NCBI GenBank assembly: GCA_016180645.1
Contig: JACPAV010000007.1
Location: 1 to 64,000, forward strand
Origin: Nitrospirota bacterium
Lineage (GTDB): Bacteria > JACPQY01
Reading direction: 5' to 3'
DNA length: 64,000 bases
Shown here: one piece after another, positions 53,573 to 62,104 of the stretch
How the letters are laid out: every line of letters starts with the position of its first letter
Position numbering within the stretch: the stretch's first letter is position 1
Position numbers and translations under genes: made by a program
Notes under the pieces: model-generated
Told to the model about the DNA's origin: nothing
Databases searched by the model: none
The model's input: the letters and a program-made list of their open reading frames with translations, nothing else

Positions 53573-53628
53573 ACCGGTCCGGTCGGGCGGCACCTCCCGA
53601 ATTCAGGTCCGGATTCCCGTGCTTTCGG

Positions 53629-53877
53629 TCACTCCATCGTCCGTTCGGAGCCGGAGGATTGTTCGGCGGCCCGGCCGAACGGACGGGACGTCCATCCGAC
53701 AACGGTGAGCACCCGGATTTCTCCGTCTTCTCGGGTGGATTCCAGCGCTCGGAAAAACACACCCCTTGCGCCCATCACTGGCACGGTTTCTGCGTATCCA
53801 CTCAACATGAGATTCACCATCATGATTCGAAACCTGCTCGGTGCGTCGGAACCTCTCGGGAGCGCAGGGTTTCCCAT
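53629..53877 (-). CDS. Small ORF, possibly a degenerate PilZ-like protein
   Basis: An 82-residue frame with third-position G+C like its neighbours. The stretch LMLSGYAETVPVMGARGVFF followed by GEIRVLTVVGW faintly resembles a PilZ beta-barrel (SG-x-x-x-TxxIS-x-GG-x-F), but the PilZ Arg and Gly motifs are not intact. It overlaps the start region of the plus-strand gene at 53822. I give it low weight. Confidence 0.3.
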   Translation of the reverse strand: MGNPALPRGSDAPSRFRIMMVNLMLSGYAETVPVMGARGVFFRALESTREDGEIRVLTVVGWTSRPFGRAAEQSSGSERTME

Positions 53878-54223
53878 CCTTCATCATCCGTTACTCTACC
53901 GGAGCGAACAGGCGCTGGCGGCCAACGAATACTCCGGCCCCAGACGATCGGGCTGGCGTCGACTGGTCCGTGAGATACGCCGATACCCGCGATTCTATTT
54001 CATGTCCGGCGTGCTCACCGGGCTGATCAGCTTCTTCGTGGTGAGCTGGTGGGTGGGCCAGGGACCGGCGGAGATTCGATCGGCGTCCGCTCAGAGTCTG
54101 GTGGCGTCTGCCACTGAAGTGGACGTGGATGCGCTCATCCAAGCCCAGCTCGTGATCAATCAGGCGTTGGCTCAGATGTACACGCGGCAGCAGATGGGAA
54201 CCGGAAGACTCCCCCCGCGTTAG
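53822..54223 (+). CDS. Single-pass membrane protein of unknown function
   Basis: A 133-residue protein from the ATG at 53822. Residues about 35-58 are basic (RRSGWRRLVREIRRYPRF). A membrane helix FYFMSGVLTGLISFFVVSWW follows, then an Ala/Gln-rich soluble tail (SAQSLVASATEVDVDALIQA). The positive-inside rule puts the N-terminus in the cytoplasm. The start is uncertain (53705, 53807 and 53822 are in frame; none has a good Shine-Dalgarno). No family recognised. Confidence 0.45.
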   Translation: MIRNLLGASEPLGSAGFPILHHPLLYRSEQALAANEYSGPRRSGWRRLVREIRRYPRFYFMSGVLTGLISFFVVSWWVGQGPAEIRSASAQSLVASATEVDVDALIQAQLVINQALAQMYTRQQMGTGRLPPR

Positions 54224-54250
54224 GTCCGATCCGGCCGACGCGGCGGGAAC

Positions 54251-54901
54251 CTACCTCGGACCGGGCGCGACGCGAACCCCGCCTCGAACCCCGCCTCGAA
54301 CGCCAAGCGAAACCTGGATCGACGATCCGGCGGGCGGAAATGTGGCCCCCTTGGCACTGAAGCTGTGGGTATCTGACGCGGCATTGGGCAACGAGGCATT
54401 TGTGACCACCCCGAACGGGCAGGAGGTTGCGCACATCCGGTGTCCCGGGGATTGTCCGGCCTGCTGCTTGTTGTTGCCGGTAAATCGGAGGTCGACCGTG
54501 CCGCTGCTCGGAGCCGAGCCGGAGGAGATGGCGAGAAGCTCCGCAACGGAGATGGTTTGAACTTTTCCCTGGGCGTCGGTCCAGCTCACTACGGCGTCCA
54601 TCTCGGTGCCCTGATCCATCAGGGCACTTCTCCAAGCATCGCCATTCAGATCGGACTCATCATATCCGGGCCGGGCGCCGATCGATTGAACTCCATCGTA
54701 CATGGCCTGCCAGTCCATGTCGGTGGCGAACAAGGCACTCTTCGCCGCCTCGCCGGAAGCAACGATGAAATGAGGAGACTCCGAAACTTCACCCATCCTC
54801 GCTTCAAATTGGAGAGTCTGCGGTTTCTCGTCGTCGCTGCATGTTGAAAGGAGCGGCAGCAGCATCACCGCTGCCGTCATTCGCCAATTTCTCATTCCCA
54901 T
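54251..54901 (-). CDS. Lipoprotein with C-terminal GVRGG repeat
   Basis: A 216-residue protein. The signal RMTAAVMLLPLLSTC has the lipidated Cys at residue 21. The body is Ser/Ala-rich with a Cys pair (MCATSCPF). The last residues are LGVRGGVRGGVRVAPGPR. The GVRGGVRGGVR motif also occurs in the divergent neighbour at 55066, though the two proteins are otherwise dissimilar. No family recognised. ATG 54901 has a G-rich stretch (GGGGG) upstream; 54895 is an alternative. Confidence 0.6.
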   Translation of the reverse strand: MGMRNWRMTAAVMLLPLLSTCSDDEKPQTLQFEARMGEVSESPHFIVASGEAAKSALFATDMDWQAMYDGVQSIGARPGYDESDLNGDAWRSALMDQGTEMDAVVSWTDAQGKVQTISVAELLAISSGSAPSSGTVDLRFTGNNKQQAGQSPGHRMCATSCPFGVVTNASLPNAASDTHSFSAKGATFPPAGSSIQVSLGVRGGVRGGVRVAPGPR

Positions 54902-55065
54902 CGTAACCCCCAATCTCAGTTCCACTTGTTCCGCCCGATCCGCCAAGTCACCGTCCTTCCGTCACCCCATGTGGATCTGGGTAGCCCCATCATACCTTGA
55001 CTACGGCGGTCGTCAAATGCCCGTTTGATTTGCAATGGGGAGTCCGAATAGGCAAACTTCAAACC

Positions 55066-55722
55066 ATGGCAGATCGGTGGATGAAATCCGTATCGTTATA
55101 CGTGCTCTTGGCCATCTTCGTCTCGTGCGGGGGCGAGGGAGATGCCCCATCGGGAGCCGCGAAGAACACGAGCGAGATTACCTTTCACGCGCCGCTCGAC
55201 GCCACTCAGGCGTCCGTGGCTTCCCTGGTTGAGAGCAAAGGCCAGAACCTGGCGGCGGATTTTCAAGTCGATGGAAACACCCTCAACAGCGGCGTGCGCG
55301 GGGGTGTGCGTGGCGGAGTTCGCGGCGGCATACGGGCGGCCGCTCCGAGGGGCCAGTCCGCCGCGGCGGACTACGCGTGGGAAGTTTCATTTCCTCTTTC
55401 ACAGCAAGCCACCGTCGAGAAGGGCTCGCATACCGTGGGCATCCTGGTATTTGCGGAAGACAAGCCGCACATCCGGTTGCTCAAGTCGGAGACCACCACG
55501 AGTCTGAGCATCCGAAGCGGATCAGCCGAAGTGGAAGAGACCGAGTCGGCAACGGTGGCACTGATCACGGACTCGGGCCGGAAGGTGCCGAACATCATCA
55601 ACCTGGCCGCCGGAATCGATCCCACGTCTTCCGCGCCGGACGCGACCCAAGCCCAGATCGAAAAAATCCTCGCCGACGGCTCCCTCGTCCTTCCGACCGT
55701 TCCCGCCGGAAAGAAACCATAG
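55066..55722 (+). CDS. Lipoprotein with internal GVRGG repeat
   Basis: A 218-residue protein with a typical lipoprotein signal (SLYVLLAIFVSC, then GGEGDAPSG). A beta-rich N-terminal half contains GVRGGVRGGVRGGIRAAAPR at about residues 77-96. The C-terminal half (VGILVFAEDKPHIRLLKS, then EVEETESATVALITDSGRKV) looks like an Ig-like fold. The shared Gly-Val-Arg repeat links it to the divergent lipoprotein at 54251. ATG 55081 is an alternative start. Function unknown. Confidence 0.6.
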   Translation: MADRWMKSVSLYVLLAIFVSCGGEGDAPSGAAKNTSEITFHAPLDATQASVASLVESKGQNLAADFQVDGNTLNSGVRGGVRGGVRGGIRAAAPRGQSAAADYAWEVSFPLSQQATVEKGSHTVGILVFAEDKPHIRLLKSETTTSLSIRSGSAEVEETESATVALITDSGRKVPNIINLAAGIDPTSSAPDATQAQIEKILADGSLVLPTVPAGKKP

Positions 55723-55824
55723 TCCGATTCCGAACCTGGATCGTGAGGTGGCGGCGGCCGTGCGGTTCGGGTTCAATCACCGCCTCTCTTCCAAATCGGC
55801 CGAGGAGTGCTAAGATTTCCCGCG

Positions 55825-57264
55825 ATGTTCAGGCCCAAGAAAGCTGCGTGTGTGATTGCCCTCGTTTTTGCGGACCTCTTCGTCCTCTGGGCCATCTGGT
55901 ATTTCAACTACTGGGTCCGCAGAGAGATCCTTCCGCAAGCCTTCTTTCGAATCGGCCTGTCGCTGCCGCAAAACACCCCTGAGTGGTCACACTACTGGCG
56001 ATACTACTACTTCATCTTCCTCTGGCCTCTGATCTTCATGTACCTCGGCATCTACACCAAACGGTACCTCTTCTGGGACGAGGTCAAGCAGGTCCTGAAA
56101 GGGACGACCGCGGTTTTCCTCACCCTGATCGCGCTCCTGTTCATGACGAAGCAGTCGAGGGAATACTCCCGATCCATTCTCGTATACTCCTATTTCATGA
56201 GCTTGATCGCGCTGCCCGCCGTTCGATTCGGGCTGAAATCGTATTTTGTGAAGATCCGCTGGTGGACCAAGAACGTGGTGATCCTTGGCGCGGCGAAAAC
56301 CGGCGAACTGGTCGCGCAGGGATTGGCGCGACATGCCTATCTGGGCTACATGCCCGTGGGCTTTTTGGATGACGATCCGGCGAAACAAGGCAAAACGATC
56401 GCCGGTCTCACGGTGATCGGCCCGCTGGAACGACTCCCCGCGGTGCTGGAGGAAAGGCGCATCAAGGACATCGTCATCGCCATTCCGACGCTTAATCGAA
56501 ACCGGCTCACCCAGCTGATCTCGTGGAGCGAGGACCGGCTGGACAGCATCAAGGTTGTCCCGGATTTTTTCGGGCTGGCCACGTCCGGCGCGGAAACGCA
56601 GGCGCTCGACAGCGCGCTCATGATCAACATGAAGAACAACTTGAACAAGCGGCTGAATCAGGGATTGAAGCGCGCGTTCGACCTTCTGCTGGGTTATGTG
56701 ATGCTGCTGGTGTTGATCCCGGTGCTGGCCCTCGTAGCCCTCCTCATCCGCCTCGATTCGCCGGGGCCGATTATTTACGGCCATCGCCGGATGGGTCAAA
56801 ACGGCCGGAAATTCTGGTGCCTCAAGTTCCGCACGATGGTCGAGCGGGCGGATCAGATGCTGCAGGATCATTTGGCCCAAAATCCCCAGGCCCAACGCGA
56901 GTGGGATGCAAACTTCAAACTGCGCGAAGACCCGCGCGTAACGCGTCTCGGCGGTTTTCTCCGGAAGTACAGCATCGATGAGCTGCCGCAACTTCTGAAC
57001 GTGCTCCGTGGCGACATGAGCCTCATCGGCCCCCGCCCCATCGTGGAAGGGGAGATTCCGAAGTATCAAGCGGACATCGACATGTACTACAAGGTTCGTC
57101 CCGGCATCACGGGAATTTGGCAGGTAAGCGGGCGGAACGACGTGGACTACGGGGAGAGGATCAAGCTGGACTCCTGGTATGTGCGAAACTGGAGCCTCTG
57201 GCTGGACACGGTCATCCTGCTCCGCACGATCCGGACGGTGCTCGGCCGTGAGGGGGCGTATTGA
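55825..57264 (+). CDS. Polyprenyl-phosphate sugar-1-phosphate transferase (exopolysaccharide initiation)
   Basis: A 479-residue protein of the WbaP/CpsE/EpsE class. Four N-terminal membrane helices span about 8-130. A Rossmann-like domain ([20 protein letters not shown]) is followed by a fifth helix ([20 protein letters not shown]) and the bacterial sugar transferase domain: [54 protein letters not shown] and [15 protein letters not shown]. It loads the first sugar phosphate on undecaprenyl phosphate. No other polysaccharide gene is adjacent. The ATG at 55825 lacks a good ribosome-binding site; a GTG at 55807 is an alternative. Confidence 0.9.
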   Translation: MFRPKKAACVIALVFADLFVLWAIWYFNYWVRREILPQAFFRIGLSLPQNTPEWSHYWRYYYFIFLWPLIFMYLGIYTKRYLFWDEVKQVLKGTTAVFLTLIALLFMTKQSREYSRSILVYSYFMSLIALPAVRFGLKSYFVKIRWWTKNVVILGAAKTGELVAQGLARHAYLGYMPVGFLDDDPAKQGKTIAGLTVIGPLERLPAVLEERRIKDIVIAIPTLNRNRLTQLISWSEDRLDSIKVVPDFFGLATSGAETQALDSALMINMKNNLNKRLNQGLKRAFDLLLGYVMLLVLIPVLALVALLIRLDSPGPIIYGHRRMGQNGRKFWCLKFRTMVERADQMLQDHLAQNPQAQREWDANFKLREDPRVTRLGGFLRKYSIDELPQLLNVLRGDMSLIGPRPIVEGEIPKYQADIDMYYKVRPGITGIWQVSGRNDVDYGERIKLDSWYVRNWSLWLDTVILLRTIRTVLGREGAY

Positions 57265-57273
57265 GAAGAGGCG

Positions 57274-57352
57274 GTCAGCATTCAGCGGTCAGCTCCCAGC
57301 GGGAGTTTCCGAGAATTCTTCTTTTCCGGAAGCTGATGGCTGAACGCTGACT
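57274..57352. repeat. CAGCATT/CAGCGGT heptad array in inverted arrangement
   Basis: GTCAGCATTCAGCGGTCAGC (57274-57293) faces AGCTGATGGCTGAACGCTGA (57331-57350) across a spacer that includes a CTCCC-AGC-GGGAG hairpin. It fills the space between two convergent genes, so it may act as a terminator. Confidence 0.6.
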
Positions 57353-57357
57353 GCTCT

Positions 57358-57873
57358 CTACCCACACCGATACGGTTTGATCTTTCCCTCTCGGTAGAGG
57401 TTTTCGATCCCCTCGATGGTCTGATCGGAGAGGGCCGACTCGGGCCGTTCGGCCACGATCTCACCGCCCTTTCCGGCGTGGGCGTCCTTTTTCTTCATCA
57501 AGAGCCAGTTCTTCTCCTGGTTCTTGAGTCTGAAGAGCCCGAACGCGCCCTTGAGCTTCTTGCCGTCCAACTCAAACTCCAATCGTCCCTTCTTCAAATC
57601 CGATCTCAAATCTGAAATCTGAGATTTGAAATTGACGATGCCCGTGTCCCACACGATCACCGGCCCGGCGCCGTACTGCCCTTCCTCGATCACGCCCTCG
57701 AATGTGGCGTAGTCCAGGTCATGATCGTCCACCTGCACGGCGAGCCGCTTCACGGCAGGATCGATCGAGGGCCCCTTGGGAATCGCCCACGACTTGAGGA
57801 CGCCGTCGATTTCAAGCCGGAAGTCGTAGTGGAGAGTGGTGGCTTTATGCTTCTGAACGGTGAAGAGGGGCAA
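57358..57873 (-). CDS. Stand-alone LigD 3'-phosphoesterase (PE) domain
   Basis: A 171-residue protein. KHKATTLHYDFRLEIDGVLK and WAIPKGPSIDPAVKRLAVQV, then FEGVIEEGQYGAGPVIVWD, are the conserved PE motifs (catalytic His/Asp/His). The domain removes 3'-phosphate ends during end joining; here it lacks the ligase and polymerase domains. The segment FKSQISDLRSDLKKG in the middle is encoded by an AAATCTS heptad array. The TTG at 57873 is the only plausible start, nine bases after the LOG stop codon, with no Shine-Dalgarno, suggesting translational coupling. Confidence 0.8.
   Translation of the reverse strand: MPLFTVQKHKATTLHYDFRLEIDGVLKSWAIPKGPSIDPAVKRLAVQVDDHDLDYATFEGVIEEGQYGAGPVIVWDTGIVNFKSQISDLRSDLKKGRLEFELDGKKLKGAFGLFRLKNQEKNWLLMKKKDAHAGKGGEIVAERPESALSDQTIEGIENLYREGKIKPYRCG
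57595..57634. repeat. AAATCTS heptad array inside the LigD-PE gene
   Basis: Words AAATCC, GATCTCAAATCTGAAATCTG and AGATTTGAAATTG follow one another. The minus strand reads FKSQISDLRSD here. Related arrays occur at 63302-63332, 63613-63645 and 63834-63860. Confidence 0.7.
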
Positions 57874-57882
57874 GGAAAGGGA

Positions 57883-58560
57883 TCAGGCCTCCGCTCTCCG
57901 GGTCCCCCGACCGTTGAGCAGGTGCCGCTTGACCATGGCAACGGCCTCCGCGGGAGACTGCGCCAGATTCACCAGCCGGTAGTCGCCGTCCCGAATGAGG
58001 AGTTCTTCGCCGAAGACGGCAAAAACGCGGTTCCAGAAATCGCCGAGGAGGATGATGGGTTTCTTGACGATCCCTGCCTGGCGGAGCGACCAGATGAGTG
58101 TCAATTCCGTGAGCGTCCCTACGCCGCCACGAAGCACGACAAAGGCGTCCGCCATCGAAATGAATCGCTTGAGCCTCTTGTAGATCTCGGGATGGTGGAA
58201 GACCCTGTCCAGATAGCGGTTGGGCTTGTAGTCCTTGAACTCCTCTGTGGTGAGGCCGGCGGTGGGACCCCCGGCTTCCCTCGCGCCGCGCGAAACGGCT
58301 TCCATGCTGCCCTGGTAGCCTCCCGTGATGACTTGGAATCCGGCTTCAGCGAGCATCCGGCCCAGCGAGCGCGCATCGCGGTAGTTGGGATCGCCGTCGG
58401 ACGTCAGAGAGCCGCAGAAAACAGCCACCGTCTTGATCTGACCTCCACGATGGGGGAAATGTCGCGGGAGGGCAGGAGCCCGGAGCGACCGACCTCCACG
58501 ATGGGGGAAATGTCGCGGGAGGGCAGGAGCCCGGAGCGACCGACCTCCATTTCGTTTCAT
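57883..58560 (-). CDS. LOG-family (TIGR00730-like) nucleotide 5'-monophosphate hydrolase with in-frame repeat insertion
   Basis: A 225-residue protein. After residue 42 it is a normal LOG protein: TVAVFCGSLTSDGDPNYRDA, QVITGGYQGSMEAVSRGA (the PGG-x-GTxxE-type partner), VVLRGGVGTLTELT and LLGDFW. Relatives are cytokinin-activating phosphoribohydrolases or YpsA-like. The ATG at 58560 has AAGGAGGT five bases upstream. Residues about 5-38 are two copies of a 17-residue unit (GGRSLRAPALPRHFPH) encoded by a 51-bp repeat inserted between MKRN and GGQIKTVAV. A GTG at 58428 downstream of the repeat could also start the core. The promoter is predicted at 58664-58692. Confidence 0.85.
   Translation of the reverse strand: MKRNGGRSLRAPALPRHFPHRGGRSLRAPALPRHFPHRGGQIKTVAVFCGSLTSDGDPNYRDARSLGRMLAEAGFQVITGGYQGSMEAVSRGAREAGGPTAGLTTEEFKDYKPNRYLDRVFHHPEIYKRLKRFISMADAFVVLRGGVGTLTELTLIWSLRQAGIVKKPIILLGDFWNRVFAVFGEELLIRDGDYRLVNLAQSPAEAVAMVKRHLLNGRGTRRAEA
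58441..58542. repeat. Two 51-bp tandem REP-like units
   Basis: Identical units at 58441-58491 and 58492-58542, with a third partial copy of eight bases. Each unit contains GTCGC/GCGAC and GGGC/GCCC arms, and so can fold into a REP-like hairpin, and begins and ends at an ACCTCC (minus: GGAGGT) boundary that repeats the target sequence. Confidence 0.75.
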
Positions 58561-58663
58561 GAATGACCTCCTTGGAGATGGGGATGAAGCATGGTCTTTC
58601 GGGAGGGGAAAAAGCGACCTTTCAGCCCAAGTACCATTTTCAGAAATTACCCCTTAGAGGATT

Positions 58664-58692
58664 ATTGTAGCCCGGAATGGCGGCAGGGTAAA
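58664..58692 (-). promoter_or_regulatory. Promoter of the LOG-family gene
   Basis: On the minus strand TTTACC (58692-58687), 17-bp spacing, TACAAT (58669-58664). It leaves a leader of about 97 nt to the ATG at 58560. The remaining bases up to the amidohydrolase stop (58772) show no other feature. Confidence 0.55.
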
Positions 58693-58771
58693 GCGGCGCG
58701 GGTCACCATGAAAGTTCCATTCGCCGTCCTTGGAGCCTTCGCGGAAAGGGCGGCGCGGGCGAGCGATGGAT

Positions 58772-59620
58772 CTATAGCTTGAAAACGTCCCGCGCGGTCT
58801 TCCACAAGAGGGCGTCGCATGCCTCCGGCTTGAGATCGAGCTTCTCGACCTGATCGAGGGTCTCCGTGTGGAGGAGAATGGGGTAGTCCGTTCCCCACAT
58901 TACCTTGCCGATTCCTCGGGAATTCATGAATTGTACAAGCTTGGGGTCCCAATACTTCGGCGCGTGCGCCGCGCAGCCAATGAAGACGTTTTTATGCTTC
59001 CAGGAGACGGCCACCAATTCTTCCACCCACGGCCAGCCCGTGTGCGAGGCGACGAATTTCAGTTCAGGGAAGTAGAGGGCGATGTCGTCGATGTAGATTG
59101 GCCGCCCCATCTCGGAGGGCATCCGCTCCGCCGAGTGGCCCACCTGCGCCACCACCGGAACGCCCAGTTCTTCGCATTTGGCGTAGAACGGCCACACGTC
59201 CCGTCCATTCAGCGGTACGTTGAAACCGAAGGGGTGAAAAAAGACGCCCTTGAAATTGTAATTGCGCACGAGGCTCTCGATTTCCTTCACGCCCCTCATG
59301 CGCTGGTACGGGTTCAGGCGGGCGATGCCGTAGAAACGGTCCGGGTACTTCTCCGTGAGCGGAATCACGTCCTCGGGATCCACGGTATGAACCGAACCGG
59401 GAAAATCGTACGATCCCAGTGCGGAAATCGGGATCAGCACCTTGTCGATTCCGGCGGCGTCCAGGACATCGATGAACGCCTCGGGAGAATGGCCCTTGAT
59501 CCGATCCTCGATGTTCCACCATTTGAGTACGGAGCCGACTTCGGGATTGTCGAGGAAGATCTTCTTCAACCCCTGCGGTGTGAAGACGTTGCAGAAGTAA
59601 TCGATGACTTTCGCGGTCAC
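58772..59620 (-). CDS. Amidohydrolase 2-family metal-dependent hydrolase
   Basis: A 282-residue TIM-barrel protein from GTG 59620. FKGVFFHPFGFNVPLNGRDV, VVAQVGHSAERMPSE, FVASHTGWPWVEELVAVSWK and GIGKVMWGTDYPILLHTETL are the strand-end motifs of amidohydrolase-2 decarboxylases/hydrolases. The usual N-terminal metal motif H-x-H is altered (here DYFCN), so the metal site may be modified. Such genes occur in aromatic or terpenoid breakdown clusters; here it precedes an acyl-CoA dehydrogenase/P450 cluster on the opposite strand. Confidence 0.8.
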   Translation of the reverse strand: MTAKVIDYFCNVFTPQGLKKIFLDNPEVGSVLKWWNIEDRIKGHSPEAFIDVLDAAGIDKVLIPISALGSYDFPGSVHTVDPEDVIPLTEKYPDRFYGIARLNPYQRMRGVKEIESLVRNYNFKGVFFHPFGFNVPLNGRDVWPFYAKCEELGVPVVAQVGHSAERMPSEMGRPIYIDDIALYFPELKFVASHTGWPWVEELVAVSWKHKNVFIGCAAHAPKYWDPKLVQFMNSRGIGKVMWGTDYPILLHTETLDQVEKLDLKPEACDALLWKTARDVFKL

Positions 59621-59723
59621 GATGGGGAAGCTACCACACGGCCGAGCCCGTCGCCAAGGCGCTCGTTCGCCGTCAGGACCTTGCATGGGCGCCGATCCGT
59701 TGACATTGCACGTCGGCCGAGCG

Positions 59724-59751
59724 GTAGGGGCGAGGCATGCCTCGCCCCTAC
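59724..59751. repeat. Perfect 28-bp REP-like palindrome
   Basis: GTAGGGGCGAGGCA and its exact reverse complement abut, forming one uninterrupted palindrome. It has the same GTAGGGG...CCCCTAC ends as the double elements at 1189, 12982 and 14015. It lies in the divergent space before the acyl-CoA dehydrogenase gene. Confidence 0.75.
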
Positions 59752-59789
59752 ACCTTCACGCCGGGTTATGATAGGGGATTTGGAAGGCG

Positions 59790-60860
59790 ATGGAATCAAC
59801 ATCGGAACGGAAACTGCTTCAGGAATCGCTCGCGCGTTTGCTGAAGGAGCGATGCGGCATCGAGAAGGTGCGGGGGTTCATCAAGAGCGGTGAACCGGAC
59901 GGCGGCCTCTGGAAGGAGTTGGGTGAAATGGGCTTCCTGGGCCTGCTGGCGCCCTCGGAGTTGGGCGGCATGGCGGGCTCGCCGGCGGACCTTCTCGCCG
60001 TACAGTCCGAGATGGGGCGGCGACTCGTTCCACTTCCGTACCTTCAGCACGTTGCTGCGATCTACCTTTTGTCTCAAACCGGCGCGAAGGCGTCCTCGGA
60101 CATTCTCAGGAAGGCGATTTCCGGCGAGGTGAGACTTTCCCTACCCCTCGGAGCCGATTCGCTCCGATGGTGCGCGAAGGGCACGGGAAAGTCTCCGGAG
60201 AAACATCTGCTGCCCTTTGGTCCGGCCGTGGACCACGTCGTCGGGGCTGCGGCCGAACGCGGGAAGGTCGAGGTCCGGTTGATTCCATCGGCCGGCAAGG
60301 GGATCGTGCTCAAGAGAGTGGACTCGATCGACCTGACGCATCCCCTTTACACATTCAAGTCGTCGTCGAAAACATCGACGGATCTGCGGTTCCAGGTTCC
60401 AAAGGACAGATGGGCAAAGGTCCTGGCCGAAACGGATCTCCTTACGACGGCCGCCGTATGCGCCGAAATCCTGGGGGGCGCGGAGGAAGCGCTTCGACTC
60501 ACCATCGAGTACACCAAGGCGCGCACGCAGTTCGATCGCCCTATTGGGACATTTCAAGCGGTACAGCACAAAGCCGCCAACGCCGGTGTCCTGCTTGAAG
60601 GGATTCGATCCTACGTGGCGCAGGCCTCGGTCTTGGTTTCCTCGAACAGTCCCGGCCGCAAGAGAGCCGTTCAGATGGCCAAGGCGTACGCGTCGGACGC
60701 CTATCTCAGGATCGCGGAGACCGGTCTCCAACTCCACGGCGGCATCGGCTATACGTGGGAGCACGACATCCACCTGTACCTCCGCCACGCGAAACGGTGC
60801 GGGCAGTCGCACGGCGATCCATCCAGCCTCCGCGAACTCCACGTGCAGGCCATCCGGTAA
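59790..60860 (+). CDS. Acyl-CoA dehydrogenase-family protein (short, probably one half of a heteromeric pair)
   Basis: A 356-residue protein. The N-terminal helical domain has LWKELGEMGFLGLLAPSELG. The middle beta-domain is shortened. The C-terminal domain has KARTQFDRPIGTFQAVQHKA and GLQLHGGIGYTWEHDIHLYL. That TWEHD-x-HLYL motif is typical of FadE-type dehydrogenases from sterol or terpenoid pathways, which often act as alpha2beta2 pairs. The partner is probably at 62105. P450 lies between them. It would oxidise a CoA-linked side chain. Confidence 0.85.
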   Translation: MESTSERKLLQESLARLLKERCGIEKVRGFIKSGEPDGGLWKELGEMGFLGLLAPSELGGMAGSPADLLAVQSEMGRRLVPLPYLQHVAAIYLLSQTGAKASSDILRKAISGEVRLSLPLGADSLRWCAKGTGKSPEKHLLPFGPAVDHVVGAAAERGKVEVRLIPSAGKGIVLKRVDSIDLTHPLYTFKSSSKTSTDLRFQVPKDRWAKVLAETDLLTTAAVCAEILGGAEEALRLTIEYTKARTQFDRPIGTFQAVQHKAANAGVLLEGIRSYVAQASVLVSSNSPGRKRAVQMAKAYASDAYLRIAETGLQLHGGIGYTWEHDIHLYLRHAKRCGQSHGDPSSLRELHVQAIR

Positions 60861-60874
60861 GTCCACCGGGGCGG

Positions 60875-62086
60875 ATGGTCTCCGACGATCTCCTCGCGCG
60901 TGAAGTCGTCAGCGATCCCTACCCCTACTTCGCGTGCCTCCGTTCGGAAGACCCCGTCCATTGGAACGAGCAATGGGGCGGATGGATCCTGACGAAATAC
61001 GACGACATCTTTTCGATGCTTCAAAGCGCGCCGCTGTCATCCGACCGCTACACGCCGTTCAAGAAACTGAAGGGCTCATCGGCAGACTCGGAGGCCGTCT
61101 ACAAGGTGCTGGCGCTCTGGCTCGGTTCACAAGACCCGCCTCTCCATTCACGCCTCCGCAACGCCGTTCAGAAGGCTTTTACGCCGATGACCATCGAAGC
61201 GCTGGTTCCGGAGATTCAAGCGACGGCCGATCAGCTCCTGCTCGGAATGCGCGGGCGGGACCGGATGGAACTCCTCCAGGATTTCACTTATCCGTTGGCC
61301 GCCACGGTGATCGCGCGGATGCTCGGAATGCCGCTCCGCGATCTGAATCTCATCAAATTGTGGGCCGACCGCGTCGCCCCCATCATGTTCATGATGCTGG
61401 GCGAGAAAGGGCGATACGGACGGGCGCGGCAGGCCCTCGATGAAATGACAGAGTACTTCAAAGCTCTCGTACACGAACGACAGGCTCATCCTACGAGCGA
61501 TCTCACCTCCGCGCTCGTGGGCGTGATGGAAAAGGGCGAGCTCGCCGAAGAGGAAGTCATCGCGACGTGCATGGTCGTGGTCTTCGGCGGCCACGAAACG
61601 ACGATGAACCTGATGGCCAACGGCCTCCTGGCCCTGCTTCGGAATCCGGCCGAAAGCGAGCGGCTGCTGCGGAATCCGGAGATCATCGATACGGCGGTGG
61701 AAGAATTCCTCCGGTTCGACGGGCCCGCCAAATCAACCGTCCGCTGGGCCAAAGAAGATTTCAAACTGGACGGAAAAACGATCCAAGAGGGCCAGCGCGT
61801 CCTCGTCGTGTGGGCCGCGGCCAACCGGGACCCGGCCCGTTTTTCCGAGCCGGACCGTCTCGATCTCGGCCGGCATCCCAACCCCCATTTCGCCTTCGGT
61901 CAGGGCATCCACTACTGCCTCGGCGCCCCCCTGGCGAGGCGGGAGGCGAAGGTCGGATTGACCACACTCGTGCGCCGATTGCAGGAAATTCGACTGGCCG
62001 TTCCCGAGACCGATCTCGAGTGGCATCCGACGATCATCATACGGGGATTGAAATCTCTCCCTATCCGATTTACGGCGATTCAGTAG
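60875..62086 (+). CDS. Cytochrome P450
   Basis: A 403-residue soluble bacterial P450. The I-helix is VVFGGHETTMNLMANGL, the E-x-x-R motif is EEFLRF, and the heme motif FAFGQGIHYCLGAPLARREA has the ligand Cys at about residue 348. It hydroxylates a hydrophobic substrate using ferredoxin electrons. No ferredoxin gene is adjacent; the small Rieske protein at 841 is a possible but unproven donor. The ATG at 60875 is 14 bases after the dehydrogenase stop. An in-frame extension upstream of 60875 runs inside the previous gene and is not credible. Confidence 0.95.
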   Translation: MVSDDLLAREVVSDPYPYFACLRSEDPVHWNEQWGGWILTKYDDIFSMLQSAPLSSDRYTPFKKLKGSSADSEAVYKVLALWLGSQDPPLHSRLRNAVQKAFTPMTIEALVPEIQATADQLLLGMRGRDRMELLQDFTYPLAATVIARMLGMPLRDLNLIKLWADRVAPIMFMMLGEKGRYGRARQALDEMTEYFKALVHERQAHPTSDLTSALVGVMEKGELAEEEVIATCMVVVFGGHETTMNLMANGLLALLRNPAESERLLRNPEIIDTAVEEFLRFDGPAKSTVRWAKEDFKLDGKTIQEGQRVLVVWAAANRDPARFSEPDRLDLGRHPNPHFAFGQGIHYCLGAPLARREAKVGLTTLVRRLQEIRLAVPETDLEWHPTIIIRGLKSLPIRFTAIQ

Positions 62087-62104
62087 AACGAAGAGAGGGT
62101 ATCC

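Noticed and set aside
58441-58550. CRISPR-like array
   Set aside because: Only two contiguous identical 51-bp units with no spacers, and they are in the reading frame of the LOG gene.
60755-60874. P450 with a 40-residue N-terminal extension
   Set aside because: It lies entirely in the 3' end of the upstream dehydrogenase; homology begins at the ATG 60875.
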